A stretch of DNA of 64,000 nucleotides from assembly GCA_014529385.2 (NCBI GenBank), contig CM043959.1, positions 54,810,253 to 54,874,252 of the forward strand, given 5' to 3'. The translations under genes were made by a program, and so were the position numbers. Numbering within the stretch: the first letter of the stretch is position 1; every line of letters starts with the position of its first letter. This document shows positions 12,078 to 22,707 of the stretch, one piece after another. The stretch is from Adiantum capillus-veneris (taxonomy: Eukaryota > Streptophyta > Polypodiopsida > Polypodiales > Pteridaceae). The notes below the pieces were generated by a model. That model saw only the letters and a list, made by a program, of their open reading frames with translations. It did not search any database and was not told the origin of the DNA.

Positions 12078-13655
12078 TGTCATAATAATCAATATCTAAT
12101 TCTCCTAAATGATTTTCTCATGTTAAACTGATCATTTAATATGGGGAAGTGCCAGGGGAGAAAAAGCTATAATATTGGTTAAGCTAGCAGACCGGGCCAC
12201 GATAGGGATCCAAAGGAGGGAAAATAGGGATCCAAAGGGGGGGCCATCTGTAGAAGAGCAATGTGCAACAATGGGCTTAAAAGACCCTAAGGTTCAGCCC
12301 ATTAAGACTTCCAAAATTCAAAGGTTGTGTCCAAAAGCCAAACACTAGGGAAATTGGATGCTTAGTGTGTGTCACAAAAAGTCTTTGTCAATCCCTACAT
12401 AGGAGGGGGCGAGCCTTGCAAGTAGGGGATGAGAGAGAAACTCACACACAGACACACACACAAGCTCCCTTTACACAAAGGGAATGAGGGACACATGTCA
12501 GCTCCCTAGCCCAGATGCCCACAAGGTGTACCCAATTCCTATTGGATGGCCTTGGAGGTGGACCAATGAGAATTAGGCTAGAGTAAATATAGTTTAATTA
12601 ATTTAAAAACACTTAATAAAAGAACCAATAAGAATTAAGCTCTCTAGAAGACTATTGGATAGTCTCCCAAGGGGACCAATGAGCATTCAGTAGCCCAATG
12701 GCTTGCTTGATTCCTATTGGCCAGGAGGGAAAGGGGTCCAATGAGAGTTGATTAAATAATTACCTAAAGCTCTCACAAAAGGGGAAAGGGGGACACATGT
12801 CAAAAGGCTATCACTTATGCTGCTTAATTACCATTGGCTAAGCCTGGGGAGGTCCAATAGGATGCTAGCAAGAGCAAATAGCAAGAGGGGTCGACCAAGA
12901 GAGAGAGGGGGCTGATTTTTGCAAGGCATTATCACACACACACACACACACACTCACACAATCTCAGGTGTGAAGTAAAGAAGACTCTCTCTCCTTCTCA
13001 AGCTTTAATGGAAAGCTTATCACCTACTCCAAGCTTGTGAGACGGAAGGCCTACACCAACAACTCTTGTGATGCAAATCCAACCAAGAGCCAAGCTTCAA
13101 TGCATGCTCATCTCGTCTACCATGCTAATTACTAAGCTAACTAATCTATGCTAATATGAGTGATTATGTGAGGAGATGTACATCTTTCTCGTGAGAATAC
13201 TCCTTCCTCTCAATCTACTCTCATACCCCGCTAGCTCTCACCATCTTCGAAGGTGTGTGAGGTCTTGGGTATGAGACCGTGAGGGAATTGATGTTGTGTT
13301 TGATAAGTGTTTTGCATAGTGCATGAAGTTTCCATCTTCATTGCTCTAGCTAGTATTGAAGGAACACAAGAAATTGTATTGTAAAATGTCTCTCTTGATG
13401 GGAGAAACTATAATACAAAGCCTTTTGGAGGGGGGACCAGCTCCATGCAAATCCGGTCCTCAACTATTGTTAATTGCTTAATTTCTCTCTCTTTTGAAGT
13501 ATTGTTCATGCTATCTAACTAGGTGTTATGCTTTTTGTTGCTCTCTCCACCCAAGCACTCTTGTTAATCTCATTAGGAATCTATTCTAATGAAATGCTCA
13601 CTATGTTCATGCTATTTTACGCTACACACAAGTTACTAGGCCATTAAATGTTACA
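12078..13655 (+). repeat. Chromovirus 3' LTR
   Basis: Begins TGTCATAATAATC after the purine tract and ends TGTTACA at 13655, about 1578 bp. Its second half matches the truncated left LTR (734-1420) and the fragment 13760-14269. It contains a (CA)n run at 12931-12953 and a cluster of CCAAT/ATTGG pentamers between about 12530 and 12860. The exact left edge is inferred from the TG and purine tract because no second complete copy is present. Confidence 0.75.
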
Positions 13656-14269
13656 GATAGGACTAATGTGCAGACATGCTTGCGGAAGCTTAGGCTCTCA
13701 AGCGCCAAATGTATTAGTCATCCTTTCTGGAACGATGTCGTAGGGTAAGATAGGGATCCTATTATGAGTGATTATGTGAGGAGATATACTTCTTTCTCCT
13801 AAGACCACTCCTTCTTCCTCTCAATCTACTCTCATACCCCGCTAGCTCTCACCATCTTCGAAGGTGTGTGAGATCTTGGGTCTGAGACTGTGAGGGAATT
13901 GATGTTGTGTTTTATAAGTGTTTGCTTAATGCTTGAAGCTTCCATCTTCATTGCACTAGCTAGTTATTGAAGGAACACAAAGAATTGTATTGTTAAATGT
14001 CTCCCTTTACGGGGGGAAACCTATAATACAAAGCCTTTTGGAGGGGGGACCGGCTCCATGTAAATCCGGTCCTCAACTGTTGTCAATAGCTTAATTTCTC
14101 TCTCTTTTGAAGTATTGTTCATGCCTATCTAACTAGGTGTTATGCGTTTTGTTGCTCTCTCCACCCAAGCACTCTTGTGATGCTCATTAGGAATCTATTC
14201 TAATAAAACGCTCACTATGTTCATGCTATTTTCCACTACACACAAGTTACTAGGCCATTAAATGTTACA
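13656..14269 (+). repeat. Deleted second chromovirus unit: 3'UTR fragment joined to LTR end
   Basis: Immediately after the LTR end, 13656-13762 repeats 11888-11994 of the 3'UTR (GATAGGACTAATGTGC to ATAGGGATCCT). From about 13760 to 14269 the second half of the LTR is repeated (TGAGTGATTATGTGAGGAGAT to TTACA). This is what remains of a tandem LTR-internal-LTR arrangement after two internal deletions. Confidence 0.8.
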
Positions 14270-14360
14270 TGTAGGGTTAATGATCATACATGTCAGATCT
14301 GGTGGAGTAAGGGCTACTGTGGTGGTCGCAGCAGAAGGAAACACGATAGAATTCTCTAAG

Positions 14361-14362
<2 letters not shown>

Positions 14363-14408
<46 letters not shown>
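14363..14408 (+). repeat. (CT)n microsatellite
   Basis: About 18 consecutive CT units with slight interruption at the right end, lying about 660 bp upstream of the reductase start codon. Confidence 0.9.
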
Positions 14409-14409
<1 letters not shown>

Positions 14410-14411
<2 letters not shown>

Positions 14412-15068
14412 GAGTGAATGAAAATAAGCATAACTTGCCCCATTTTGATTATATGTTCCCTACCTACTCGGAACGCCCCATTCATATTTACCTCCGTTGC
14501 TCATATCTTCATGTTCATATCACCTGCGATTCGAACCGTTCCTCATTCAGGTATTTGGTCGACCAATGGCCTTTAATCTGCAGTTTTGATATTTCAGAAG
14601 TTGGCTCAAAATCCGTTCTCTGCCAAAGGGCAGCAATGAAGCAGCGCAACTCTCTCAAGATCAAGCCAATCACTGCAGTTGCTTTTCAACGTTGTTCTCG
14701 CCAGCTGCATTACACCAGACTTCCTCCCTTCAGGATGCAACCAACTCCCTTCTACCACCCTGTTAGCCATGGCGCGACCCCTATTACTTCTGTATGCATG
14801 GAGAGGATTATTTTATAGGTTTTTGTTTGGACATTAGGGATTACAAAACGCACGTGCGCCATAGGCCCAGACTACATAGCCCCACCCGACCGGCTGGACT
14901 CTGGCGGCAGCCCTCTGAATTTCTGCTGCTCGCTCATTCTACACGTGCAGAGCGCAGAGAGCCAGAGACAATGGACCTGGATGACATATGGCGAGACGTA
15001 CGCCGATACGTACGCACGGGCGTCGGACGCATGCCTCAAGAGAGGAAAAGCCCAGAAAAGTGGCCGTC
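14410..15068 (+). promoter_or_regulatory. Upstream region of the reductase gene with two G-boxes
   Basis: This non-repetitive stretch becomes distinctly GC-richer from about 14830 and precedes the coding exon. CACGTG, the core recognised by plant bZIP and bHLH factors, occurs at 14851-14856 (inside the longer palindrome GCACGTGC) and at 14942-14947. I see no convincing TATA box, and the transcription start cannot be set from sequence. It is taken as the promoter from position only. Confidence 0.4.
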
Positions 15069-18000
15069 ATGGCAATTTCATCGTCACCGTTCCCTTGCCT
15101 CCACTTGAAGCGACACACAGATCTCCTATTGGGTTTGTGTAGACCTACACATGCAGCACGCAGAAGTCCAGTAGCTGCCATTAGCCTTCTACCAAGCAGC
15201 CCATCTGCGTCCAAGGGTTTTCCTTTCTCACAGTCCTGCAAGCTTGTCTGCTTCTCGCCGCCTCCAGAGCGCAGGGTACACCTGCAATCCTCGCTGTTGG
15301 CTGGAGTTATCTCGCCTTTCTTGTCACCACCGACGCGTGTAACAACTGCAAATAATTCGTGGGTGCAGAGCATTTCCTGTGTGTGTATTCCGAAGATGGC
15401 ACCGGCCACAACTGCTCTTCAGGCATGTTGTCTGTCTCTGTCTATTCATTCTCTGTGTTCCTTCTTCCTGTGTTAAACCAAACAGCTGCTGCTCTTCTTT
15501 GTGATAGCTGTTCTTGAATATGACTAGACGCTATTTTCTCTGTAATTTTTACTTGATCCCATGCACATGATGCTTTTGGGTATGTGTAATTTCTGTCATG
15601 TAAATGCTACTTGTGAAACAACAACAGAACTGCAAAGATTTAGTACTAATTCCAATCAATTGAGTACAAAGAAGTTTTGATACTTTCCTTGCATGAGTTT
15701 TCTTCTGATCATTCCCCTTTAGAGGGAATGAAGAACAGAATTGAGGTTTCTTGGCTTTGTGATATTTGTTCTGGGTTTGATTGAATATGACTAGACACTT
15801 TATTCTCTGTAATTTTTACTCGATCCCATGCACATGATGTTTTTGGGTACTTGTGAAACAACAACAGTACTGCAAAGATCAAGTACTAATTCCAATCAAT
15901 TGAGTACAAAGAAGTTTTGATAATTTTTTTTGCATGAGTTTTCTTCTGATCATTCCCTGTTAGAGGGAATAAAGAACAGAATTGAGGTTTTTTGGCTTTG
16001 TGATAATTGTTCTGGGTTTGGTTGAATATGACTAGATGCTTTTTTCTCTGTAATTTTTGCTCGATCCCATGCACATGATGCTTTTGGGTACGTGTAATTT
16101 CTGTTATGTAAACGCTACTTGTGAAACAACAACAGAACTGCAAAGATTTAGTACTAATTCCAATCAATTGAGCACAAAGAAGTTTTGATACTTTTCTTGC
16201 ATGAGGTTTCTTCTGATCATTCCCCTTTAGAGGGAATAAAGAACAGAATTGAGGTTTCATGGCTTTGTGATAATCGTTCTGGATTTGATTAAATATGACT
16301 AGACGGTTTTTTCTCTGTAATTTTTGCTGGATCCCATGCACATGATTCTTTTGGGTATGTGTATTTCTGTTATGTAAACGCTACTTGTGAAACAACAACA
16401 GAACAAAGATTTAGTACTAATTCCAATTAATTGAGTACAAAGAAGTTTTGATACTTTTTTTGCATGAGTTTTCTGCTGATCATTCCCCTTTTAGAGGGAA
16501 TATAGAACAGAGAGAGGTTCCTTGGCTTAAATACTATGCTTGCCAGATTATTGAATGTTGTTTGATCATTCGGATCTTTTCCGATTGCTTGTACTTTGCA
16601 CGGTGTGAATAAATGATTCTTTCTCTATTTTGAGTCGGCTTTCAGGAAATGAGTAATGATGGTGCATTCAGGCGTACAGCATCCACCTTCAGAAACTTCA
16701 TCTCTCGGGACCCTTCTGCTGAATTTCCAGCTGCGGCAGGCCGCTACCACCTTTACATTTCTTATGCTTGCCCTTGGGCCTCGCGCTGCTATGCCTTCCT
16801 TAAATTAAAGGGTCTTGAAGACGCCATTGGCGTTACTGTAAGTCTCAGCTGTATCTTTCTGCATCTTTCATTAAGGCATGCACACGCTTGGATTTTTGGC
16901 CATGGGATTATGTTGATGATGTTCATTTAGTGTTTGTGTTGATAAAACAGCATGCATTGTACGGGAAGGATTGCGTCGGCTTTGCTTGTTCTATCAAGTT
17001 GCTGCTAAAATACTATTGCTTATTGGTTGATCACCAATCCTTCATCCTCTATAGGTAACAAAGCCCAAATGGGAAAGAACCAGAGAAGGAGAGGAGCACT
17101 TTGGATGGGTTTTCCCCTCTTCAGAGGATGAGGAGCCAGGTGCCCAGCCGGACCCAATAAATGGTGCAAAGAGCATTCGAGAGCTTTATGAACTTGCGGT
17201 TCCTGGATATTCTGGAAAGTGCTCAGTTCCAGTAAGCTTCATTCAACTTGACTGCTTTTAATAATGCATCATTGTGCTTGTCTCTGCAGTGCATGTCTCT
17301 GACTTCCACTGCCCTTGCAGGTTTTATGGGACAAAGTAAAAAGGACCATCGTCAATAATGAGAGCTCAGATATTGTTCAGATGTTCAACAGCGAGTTTGT
17401 CGAATTTGCTAAGCACAGCAACTGTGATTTGATTCCTGCTCATCTTAAAGGCAAGATCGATGAGGTGAATTCTTTCATTTACGACTCTATCAACAATGGT
17501 GTTTATCGATGTGGATTTGCAAAGCAGCAGAAGCCATACGATGAGGTAATAATGCTATCCCTTCCCATGTGCTCTCTTAGCTTTTTGGAAATGGGATTAT
17601 GGTGATAATGTGCATTTAGTGTTGTGTTTAGCGAGACATTGTTTTGAAACATGGCTTGATCTGCTGGCACCCGCCAGCTTCTTGCTTTTGATTTGATTTG
17701 AGTGAAAATATATTTTTCACATAAGTTTTTTGATTTATCATTAATCAAGAGCTTCTAACCTTTTCTCTGTGTATGCCTGCGATGGTTTGGACTACATCTA
17801 CTCCCTAGCAAGGGTGCAATAGAAACACAAATACCCTTACATGTTTTGTTGGAATCACTTGTGGCCTTTAACCAGAATTTGCATTTTTCCATTATTCTTT
17901 TGGGTGGATTAAGTATGAGGAAGAGAATAGGAAGTTCCTAAGGTGTATAATTTCCGTCGCTCCTTTTTTTAAGATTGTGTGTGTGGGTCTAATTTCTTCC

Positions 18001-18527
18001 TTAGGATTTGGGTACTTAGATGCAAAATGCATCGATTGTATGGTTTTCTAATAGAGTTTGATGACATGGTGCAGGCGGTGGAGGAATTGTTCAATGCTTT
18101 AGACAAATGCGAAGAAATTTTGAGCACTCAACGTTACCTGTGTGGGCATGTACTAACAGAGTCAGATATACGGCTCTTTGCTACATTGATCAGATTTGAT
18201 GAGGTAATTTCGGACATGGACATTTGAAATTGCAAGGAGGTTGTCAGCTGTTTCTCGTGTTTGATGACCCTTTTTCTTTTGCCCCCGCAGGTGTATGTGG
18301 TTCATTTCAAATGTAACAGAAGGAATTTGAGGGAGTACCACAATCTGTTCAATTACACCAAGGATATCTATCAATCGACCGGCATTGCGGATACAGTGAA
18401 CATGTATCATATAAAGAAACATTACTACTGCAGTCATCCCTCTATAAATCCCTTCGGCATTATTCCTGTGGGTCCCGGCCTTGATTATACCACTCCACAT
18501 GATCGAGACAAGTTCCGTTCACATTAG
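15069..18527 (+). CDS. Glutathionyl-hydroquinone reductase (Xi-class glutathione transferase, ECM4-like), probably plastid-targeted
   Basis: Six exons by splice sites and frame: 15069-15422, 16646-16837, 17055-17231, 17321-17545, 18075-18203, 18291-18527, 437 codons, all introns phase 0. The enzyme family reductively removes glutathione from glutathionyl-hydroquinones through a catalytic Cys. Seen here: ISYACPWASRC with the CPWA motif (Cys at about residue 160), GWVFP, NGAKSIRELYE, VLWDK, NNESS, NGVYRCGFA, ESDIRLFATLIRFDEVY, NPFGIIPVGP and a basic C-terminus. The core (from MAPATTALQ, about 328 residues) has the family's usual length. The preceding 109 residues are rich in Ser, Pro and Arg with almost no acidic residues, like a plastid transit peptide. 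The start at 15069 is preferred because MAISSSP is a typical transit start; an in-frame ATG exists at 14988 and a shorter cytosolic start at 15396. Intron 1 needs a GC donor. It looks intact and is the only clearly functional gene found. Confidence 0.88.
15423..16645 (+). other. Intron 1 of the reductase gene with a GC-AG boundary
   Basis: The donor reads CTTCAG|GCATGT and the acceptor GGCTTTCAG|GAAATG. Joining them keeps the frame and gives TTALQEMSNDGAF, which matches the spacing expected in plant relatives, where a residue pair before MSxxGAF is also split. Apart from C at +2 the donor fits the consensus except +4. No GT donor nearby preserves the frame. Confidence 0.65.
15514..16525 (+). 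repeat. Intronic tandem repeat, about four units of 240-270 bp
   Basis: Units begin with GAATATGACTAGACGC-like sequence at about 15514, 15784, 16024 and 16292. Each carries TCCCATGCACATGAT, GTGAAACAACAACAG, TTAGTACTAATTCCAAT and GATCATTCCCC in the same order. Unit 2 lacks about 30 bp. The units differ by scattered substitutions, so the array is not recent. It fills most of intron 1. Confidence 0.9.
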
Positions 18528-19345
18528 CATGTTGATGGCTTGTTCGCAGAATGTCTTTTGTATAGGGTCATTTTGTGAAGTTCTTGTCTGAGTCTGCATA
18601 AAGCGCAGAAGAGATCACATGCGCCGGGTGTATTGGAATAGGTTCTGTTGTGAAAAAGCCGTAGTTTATTTGTTTTTGACTCATTTCTCGTATCCAGCGT
18701 TCGATATTTAGGTTGTGTTTGTTTTCTATTGAACAAGCATGCTTTGTTGTCATTTTGTATTGTTGTTACCATCACCGAGGATGGAAGCTATGCTATATGC
18801 TGAATGTACTTATTCTGTTTACACTTCTTGTAAGTTCCGTAGAATATGGATGCTGGAATCCAGATCAATGGCGTGTTTCTGGTGTTATGCTGCAGTTCTT
18901 TGTAGACTTTAGCCAGAGTTCATGCCCTAATGACTCTTTTGCTTGTGGGATGGAATGCAAACATTTAGCTGAATACGCTGAGTCTTGTTACTAGACCCCC
19001 TCCTAAACACTTGAGGAAAGTTGTCTTGAATTGGATGGCTAGCTCCGGGGTTCTTTTTGTTGCAGAAGTTAATTTCCTTGAAATTTGCTATTGCCCCCTG
19101 CTACAGGTAAAAGCAGGGTAGCATTTGATCGCCCTGCTCCTCGCTTCTATTTGTCTAGCCATAAACCAAGCATGTTGTCTTTGACGATCAATGGTCTAAA
19201 ATTGCTTCTTTTGGAAATTTCGTGCGTATGTGAACAATGCAGATTTCCTCTCGGACAGTTTTCTGTGTATAGTGAAGAAGATCGCGAATTTATCATAGTC
19301 GCAAGAGCTAGCACATGCCCGGACCATTTCTTGTGAAGCTCATCT
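18528..19345 (+). other. 3' flank of the reductase gene
   Basis: Contains the probable 3' untranslated region. No canonical AATAAA is obvious in the first 200 bases. Short open frames here have no recognisable domain and I treat them as chance. Confidence 0.4.
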
Positions 19346-19477
19346 CACTTGACAATTGGCCTCTTGAAATGTAGCATGGCAGGAACTGCTTGATCTGCGA
19401 TTCATGTATTTCACTTGACAAATGGCCTCTTGAAATGTAGCATGGCATGAACTGCTTGATCTGCGATTCATGTATTT
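19346..19477 (+). repeat. Tandem duplication, 66 bp twice
   Basis: A unit beginning CACTTGACAA(T/A)TGGCC starts at 19346 and again at 19412. The two copies differ at only a few positions, so this is a recent local duplication. Confidence 0.85.
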
Positions 19478-20986
19478 CTCCTGTCATGGTAGCCAGAGTT
19501 ACCAGTACTCTTCATAATTCTAGGCTTACAATGGCAGCATTCATATACAATCTGTATTGCAAATATATGAGCTAACACTACGGGTGTGCTATGCGGCAAT
19601 AGCCAGCTTAGATTTGGTAATTTATGGTGATTAGTCCAGACAAAGATATAAAGGTGTAATTTGTGGAAATTCTCAAATTACTCCCAGATCTCAAAATTTC
19701 CCGCCAAATTTACCAAAATGCCCCCCCTCAGCCTTGCAAACATCTCTAAAGACATGTTTCTGCAACTCTTATAAAAAGATTGCTTCTTCCTCAATAGAGG
19801 ATGATAGAACTAGGATTTTGGATGGTGTTGTGGGCTCTTAAGGGATAGGGAATGGATAGTGTCCTTTGCCTGTAAAAATAGCAGCTGGCAGAGGTCGAGA
19901 GCCATGGGGAGCTACTTCTTTGTTGGGAGCCATGGGGAGGTATTTTTACGAGGGAAAGGATACTCACTGTCCTTTCTCGGCCGTCATAGTTGGGGAGAGT
20001 GGGGCTAGTAAGTCAATGTCTATGGGTAGTATGTTTTGCTAAGCGAGCATAGAGCCGAATTGCCTACTCTCAGTTGGTGTGCAATTCTTGGAGCAGCCAT
20101 GCTATTATTCCGAGCATCGAGTTGCCATGCAATCATCGCCAACGATGATTGGAGAAGACACGTGAACATTTTGAGTGTTGACGTCTGTACATCTGACGGT
20201 TGCAAGGTAGAATTTTCCTCGGGAAACTCTTGTTGATTGACAATGCAGACTGGATGGCCCGCGACCCTCGACTCTGACGATGAAACCATTCACTTGTGAG
20301 CTCTTTGGTGAATACTTTTGTCCAAGACACTTAAAAATAGATCTTCATTGTCTCACGAAGTAAGATTGTGCAAAAGTTGGCGCAATTCCATCTTGAAATG
20401 GTACACGTATTGGGAATTTTTGATAGTTGATTGGGAAGTTTTTTGGAATTTGCACGACACTTGATGCCATTGGCAACCAATAGCTCTACTGTCTTTAGTG
20501 TATATGTGTGTTGGCATATAGACTGTTAGGGTTTAACCTTAACAAATAGAAATTATAAAGTGAGGCATTGACAAGCCCTTGCATTTTTGTAGGTTTAAAT
20601 AATGTTGTGTGTTTTGAAAAAATTAAGACTAGTTTTGTAATTGGGCACTCAAAGTGCTTGTTTTCTAGGAACTAGAAACTTGTCATAACTATTTGGTTAA
20701 GCTAGAAACTAGATTTATAGGTCATGTTCATGCTTTAGGTTAGTTACGAGGTGAAGGATAAAGCCAAATTTTTATTTTGCCAAAATAAATACCATATTAA
20801 CATTACGATGGTTTTAAGATGGAAATATCATAAAAACTTAGTGTAGTTTTAACAAAATTTCAATAAACTAAATATAACTTCTCATTAAAATTTGATTTTG
20901 CATATATCTCAAGTTTTATGGATAGAAAAATAACTTAATAGCACAAGAAGTTTAGCTTCTTAACTTAGTTCTTGGACTAGATCTTT
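19478..20986. other. Intergenic, no feature recognised
   Basis: AT-rich single-copy-looking sequence. Short frames (for example on both strands around 20020-20330) overlap one another and carry no known motif. Confidence 0.5.
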
Positions 20987-21004
20987 GTTATAATAAAAAA
21001 ACCT

Positions 21005-21178
21005 TTTTTTTTTTGGCAAAACTCACAAAATTGTGAGTGTATTGTATTAAGCACAACATGAAATTACAAAACATCTCAAGCTCCCCGGTCGAGCCTTGAG
21101 GTGCTAAAGATTACAAGTTGGATTTTTAACGCATCTCATCGAGGCTTATCATCACCGGCTTAACAAAGAAGGTGACAT
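21005..21178 (-). mobile_element. 5'-truncated LINE copy with 18 bp target duplication
   Basis: An 18 bp direct repeat (starts GTTATAATAAAAAAACC) flanks the insert at 20987-21004 and 21179-21196. The T-run at its left edge is the poly(A) tail of a minus-strand insertion. The last 100 or so bases, read on the minus strand, match the LINE tail at 61310-61428 (ACTTGTAATC, CTCAAGGCTC, CTTAATAC, ACTCACAA, GTGAGTTTTGC). Two hairpins are at 21021-21038 and 21075-21100. No pol III boxes were recognised, so a truncated LINE is preferred over a SINE. Confidence 0.85.
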
Positions 21179-21196
21179 GTTATAATAAAAAAACCT

Positions 21197-22443
21197 AAAT
21201 CTTGAAAATTTTGACAAAGAGGAAAATATTGGTCTTCCAAGGCCTCTTTCAATAACATGGTAAGGTTATGGGGAAAAACTTAAGGTCTATAAAGTATCTA
21301 TAGGCCAACACCCATCAACTCAAACATTTTTCAAGGTTTGAAACTCACAAATATCCTCTAGTTTAAGCTCATAAAAAAAATCATAGTGTTTACTTTCTCG
21401 CAAAACAAACATTGCTATGAAAAACTAATAGAAGTGTACATACAGATTCCCCACTTATGTCCATAAGAGGTATTTGTATACAAATAATTGAGATGAATTT
21501 AAAAACTTCAAGAGTGGACTTTATTTCAAGACTAATCTTTGATAAATTAAAAAAGTAATTTTAACATGCACAACTTTGGGGATATGACATAAATCATCAA
21601 ATATGGCTTGCATAACCATCAAATAGTATCACCTTAAGTAATGAAGTCATACATCTAGTATATAATTAGCATAAAACATTTCAAATTTAAATGAACTAAA
21701 CGTTTTATATGGTCGTTAATTGAATTAACTAAAATATTGCATATTTGACCCACACGATTTTCTCTATTCAATTCTAGTCATAAAGAATTTTCATGAGAGT
21801 TACAAAAATGTCAAGCACATATAAAATTAGTTACCATGGAATATTACGTTTCCTTTGCTTATTTTTTTCTTAAACTAGAGTACCAATTGAAATATCGATT
21901 GCTGTTTTGCATAGGTTCTTTTCTTGAGCGTAGTTACTATTGAGGTTGTGCACATCTATTTATAAGAGTGCTTGCAAGTACAAAAAGGTGCTCAATGTCA
22001 AAGCTTTGCAAAATTTTGAGTAGATAGAGTGAATGTCACTCAATCACAAACATTACAATGGCTCATATGCCCTGACACTACTCATTGGCTAGAAGCTCAT
22101 CAAATCCAAAAACATCATTCTCTATTGCAAGGACGAGGGATAAACGCTCATACTTTCCCCCGTATCCTGCTACTATAACCTCCAGCTCCGCAATCCATGT
22201 GTGTTTGTTGGAAAGCTTCAATTCTAAAGATGTCACGCTCTCTCCTTGGCTCACTAGTGCGGCTCCTTGTGTGCATGTGAATCTGTGCAAGAGAGAATAG
22301 CATCTTCCGCACAACGATTGAGGGCTTTCTTGTACTCTGATACCTAGACAAGGTAATGGGCATTGTCTTCTTGGGGCAAATAATTCATATATCTCCAGTA
22401 TGTGCTTTGACTAGGGTATACAAATCCTACAATTTTGTATAAA
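21197..22443. other. Intergenic, no gene recognised
   Basis: AT-rich. Overlapping short frames on both strands at 22078-22363 lie next to the kinase relic and may be further decayed parts of it, but I see no motif that proves this. Confidence 0.35.
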
Positions 22444-22707
22444 CTAGTGGGTTTTTAGATATACACTTGGTGCCGCCCACTAATACCTCCTCTTCCATTT
22501 TGTGTGTATAGACGGTAGCAAGTTTGGCAAAGTAGGGAATGCCTTCGTAGTGGCATAGAGGGTAGCTTGTCCCAAATTGTGAAAGCCCATGCAGACACCA
22601 TGCCATCCAAAATGGAGCAGTACATTCCTCCCATGGATATCATTGTGAGTGACATTTTTTGCATGCAAGAAGGTGATGGTGTGTAGAAATCCATGTATAC
22701 TATTCAA
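22444..22707 (-). pseudogene. Protein kinase catalytic-domain relic
   Basis: On the minus strand one frame reads FLHAKNVTHNDIHGRNVLL, which is the kinase catalytic loop (H-x-D-x4-N). About 46 residues further on comes WKRRY, a stop codon, then WAAPSVY, the position of the APE motif that ends the activation segment. Where DFG would be expected the sequence reads GFHN. With one in-frame stop and a degraded Mg-binding motif this is a dead fragment of a kinase gene, or a processed or captured piece. Nothing identifiable precedes subdomain VI upstream. Confidence 0.5.

Larger units (their letters stand above)
734..14269 (+). mobile_element. Chromovirus-type Ty3/Gypsy element, rearranged, with a nested Copia insertion
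   Basis: Order on the plus strand: truncated 5' LTR (about 734-1420), primer site (1422-1433), gag-protease (from 1794), reverse transcriptase, RNase H, integrase and chromodomain (to 11717), purine tract (12065-12074), 3' LTR (12078-13655), then a deleted extra 3'UTR-LTR unit (13656-14269). A Copia element occupies 3646-8758. The enzyme order RT-RNaseH-integrase defines Ty3/Gypsy and the C-terminal chromodomain-like block points to the chromoviruses. Stops and frameshifts through gag and pol make it inactive. No target duplication can be scored because the left LTR has lost its start. Confidence 0.85.

Noticed and set aside
14988-15068. Reductase start at the ATG at 14988
   Set aside because: The first 27 residues are very basic and unlike a transit start. 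MAISSSP at 15069 is more typical, though 14988 cannot be excluded without transcript ends.
18713-18994. 93-codon open frame downstream of the reductase as a small gene
   Set aside because: Lies in the likely 3' untranslated or flanking region, with no motif and no start context.
21005-21178. Classical tRNA-derived SINE
   Set aside because: No A-box or B-box was recognised at its 5' end, and its 3' end matches a longer LINE tail, so a truncated LINE is simpler.
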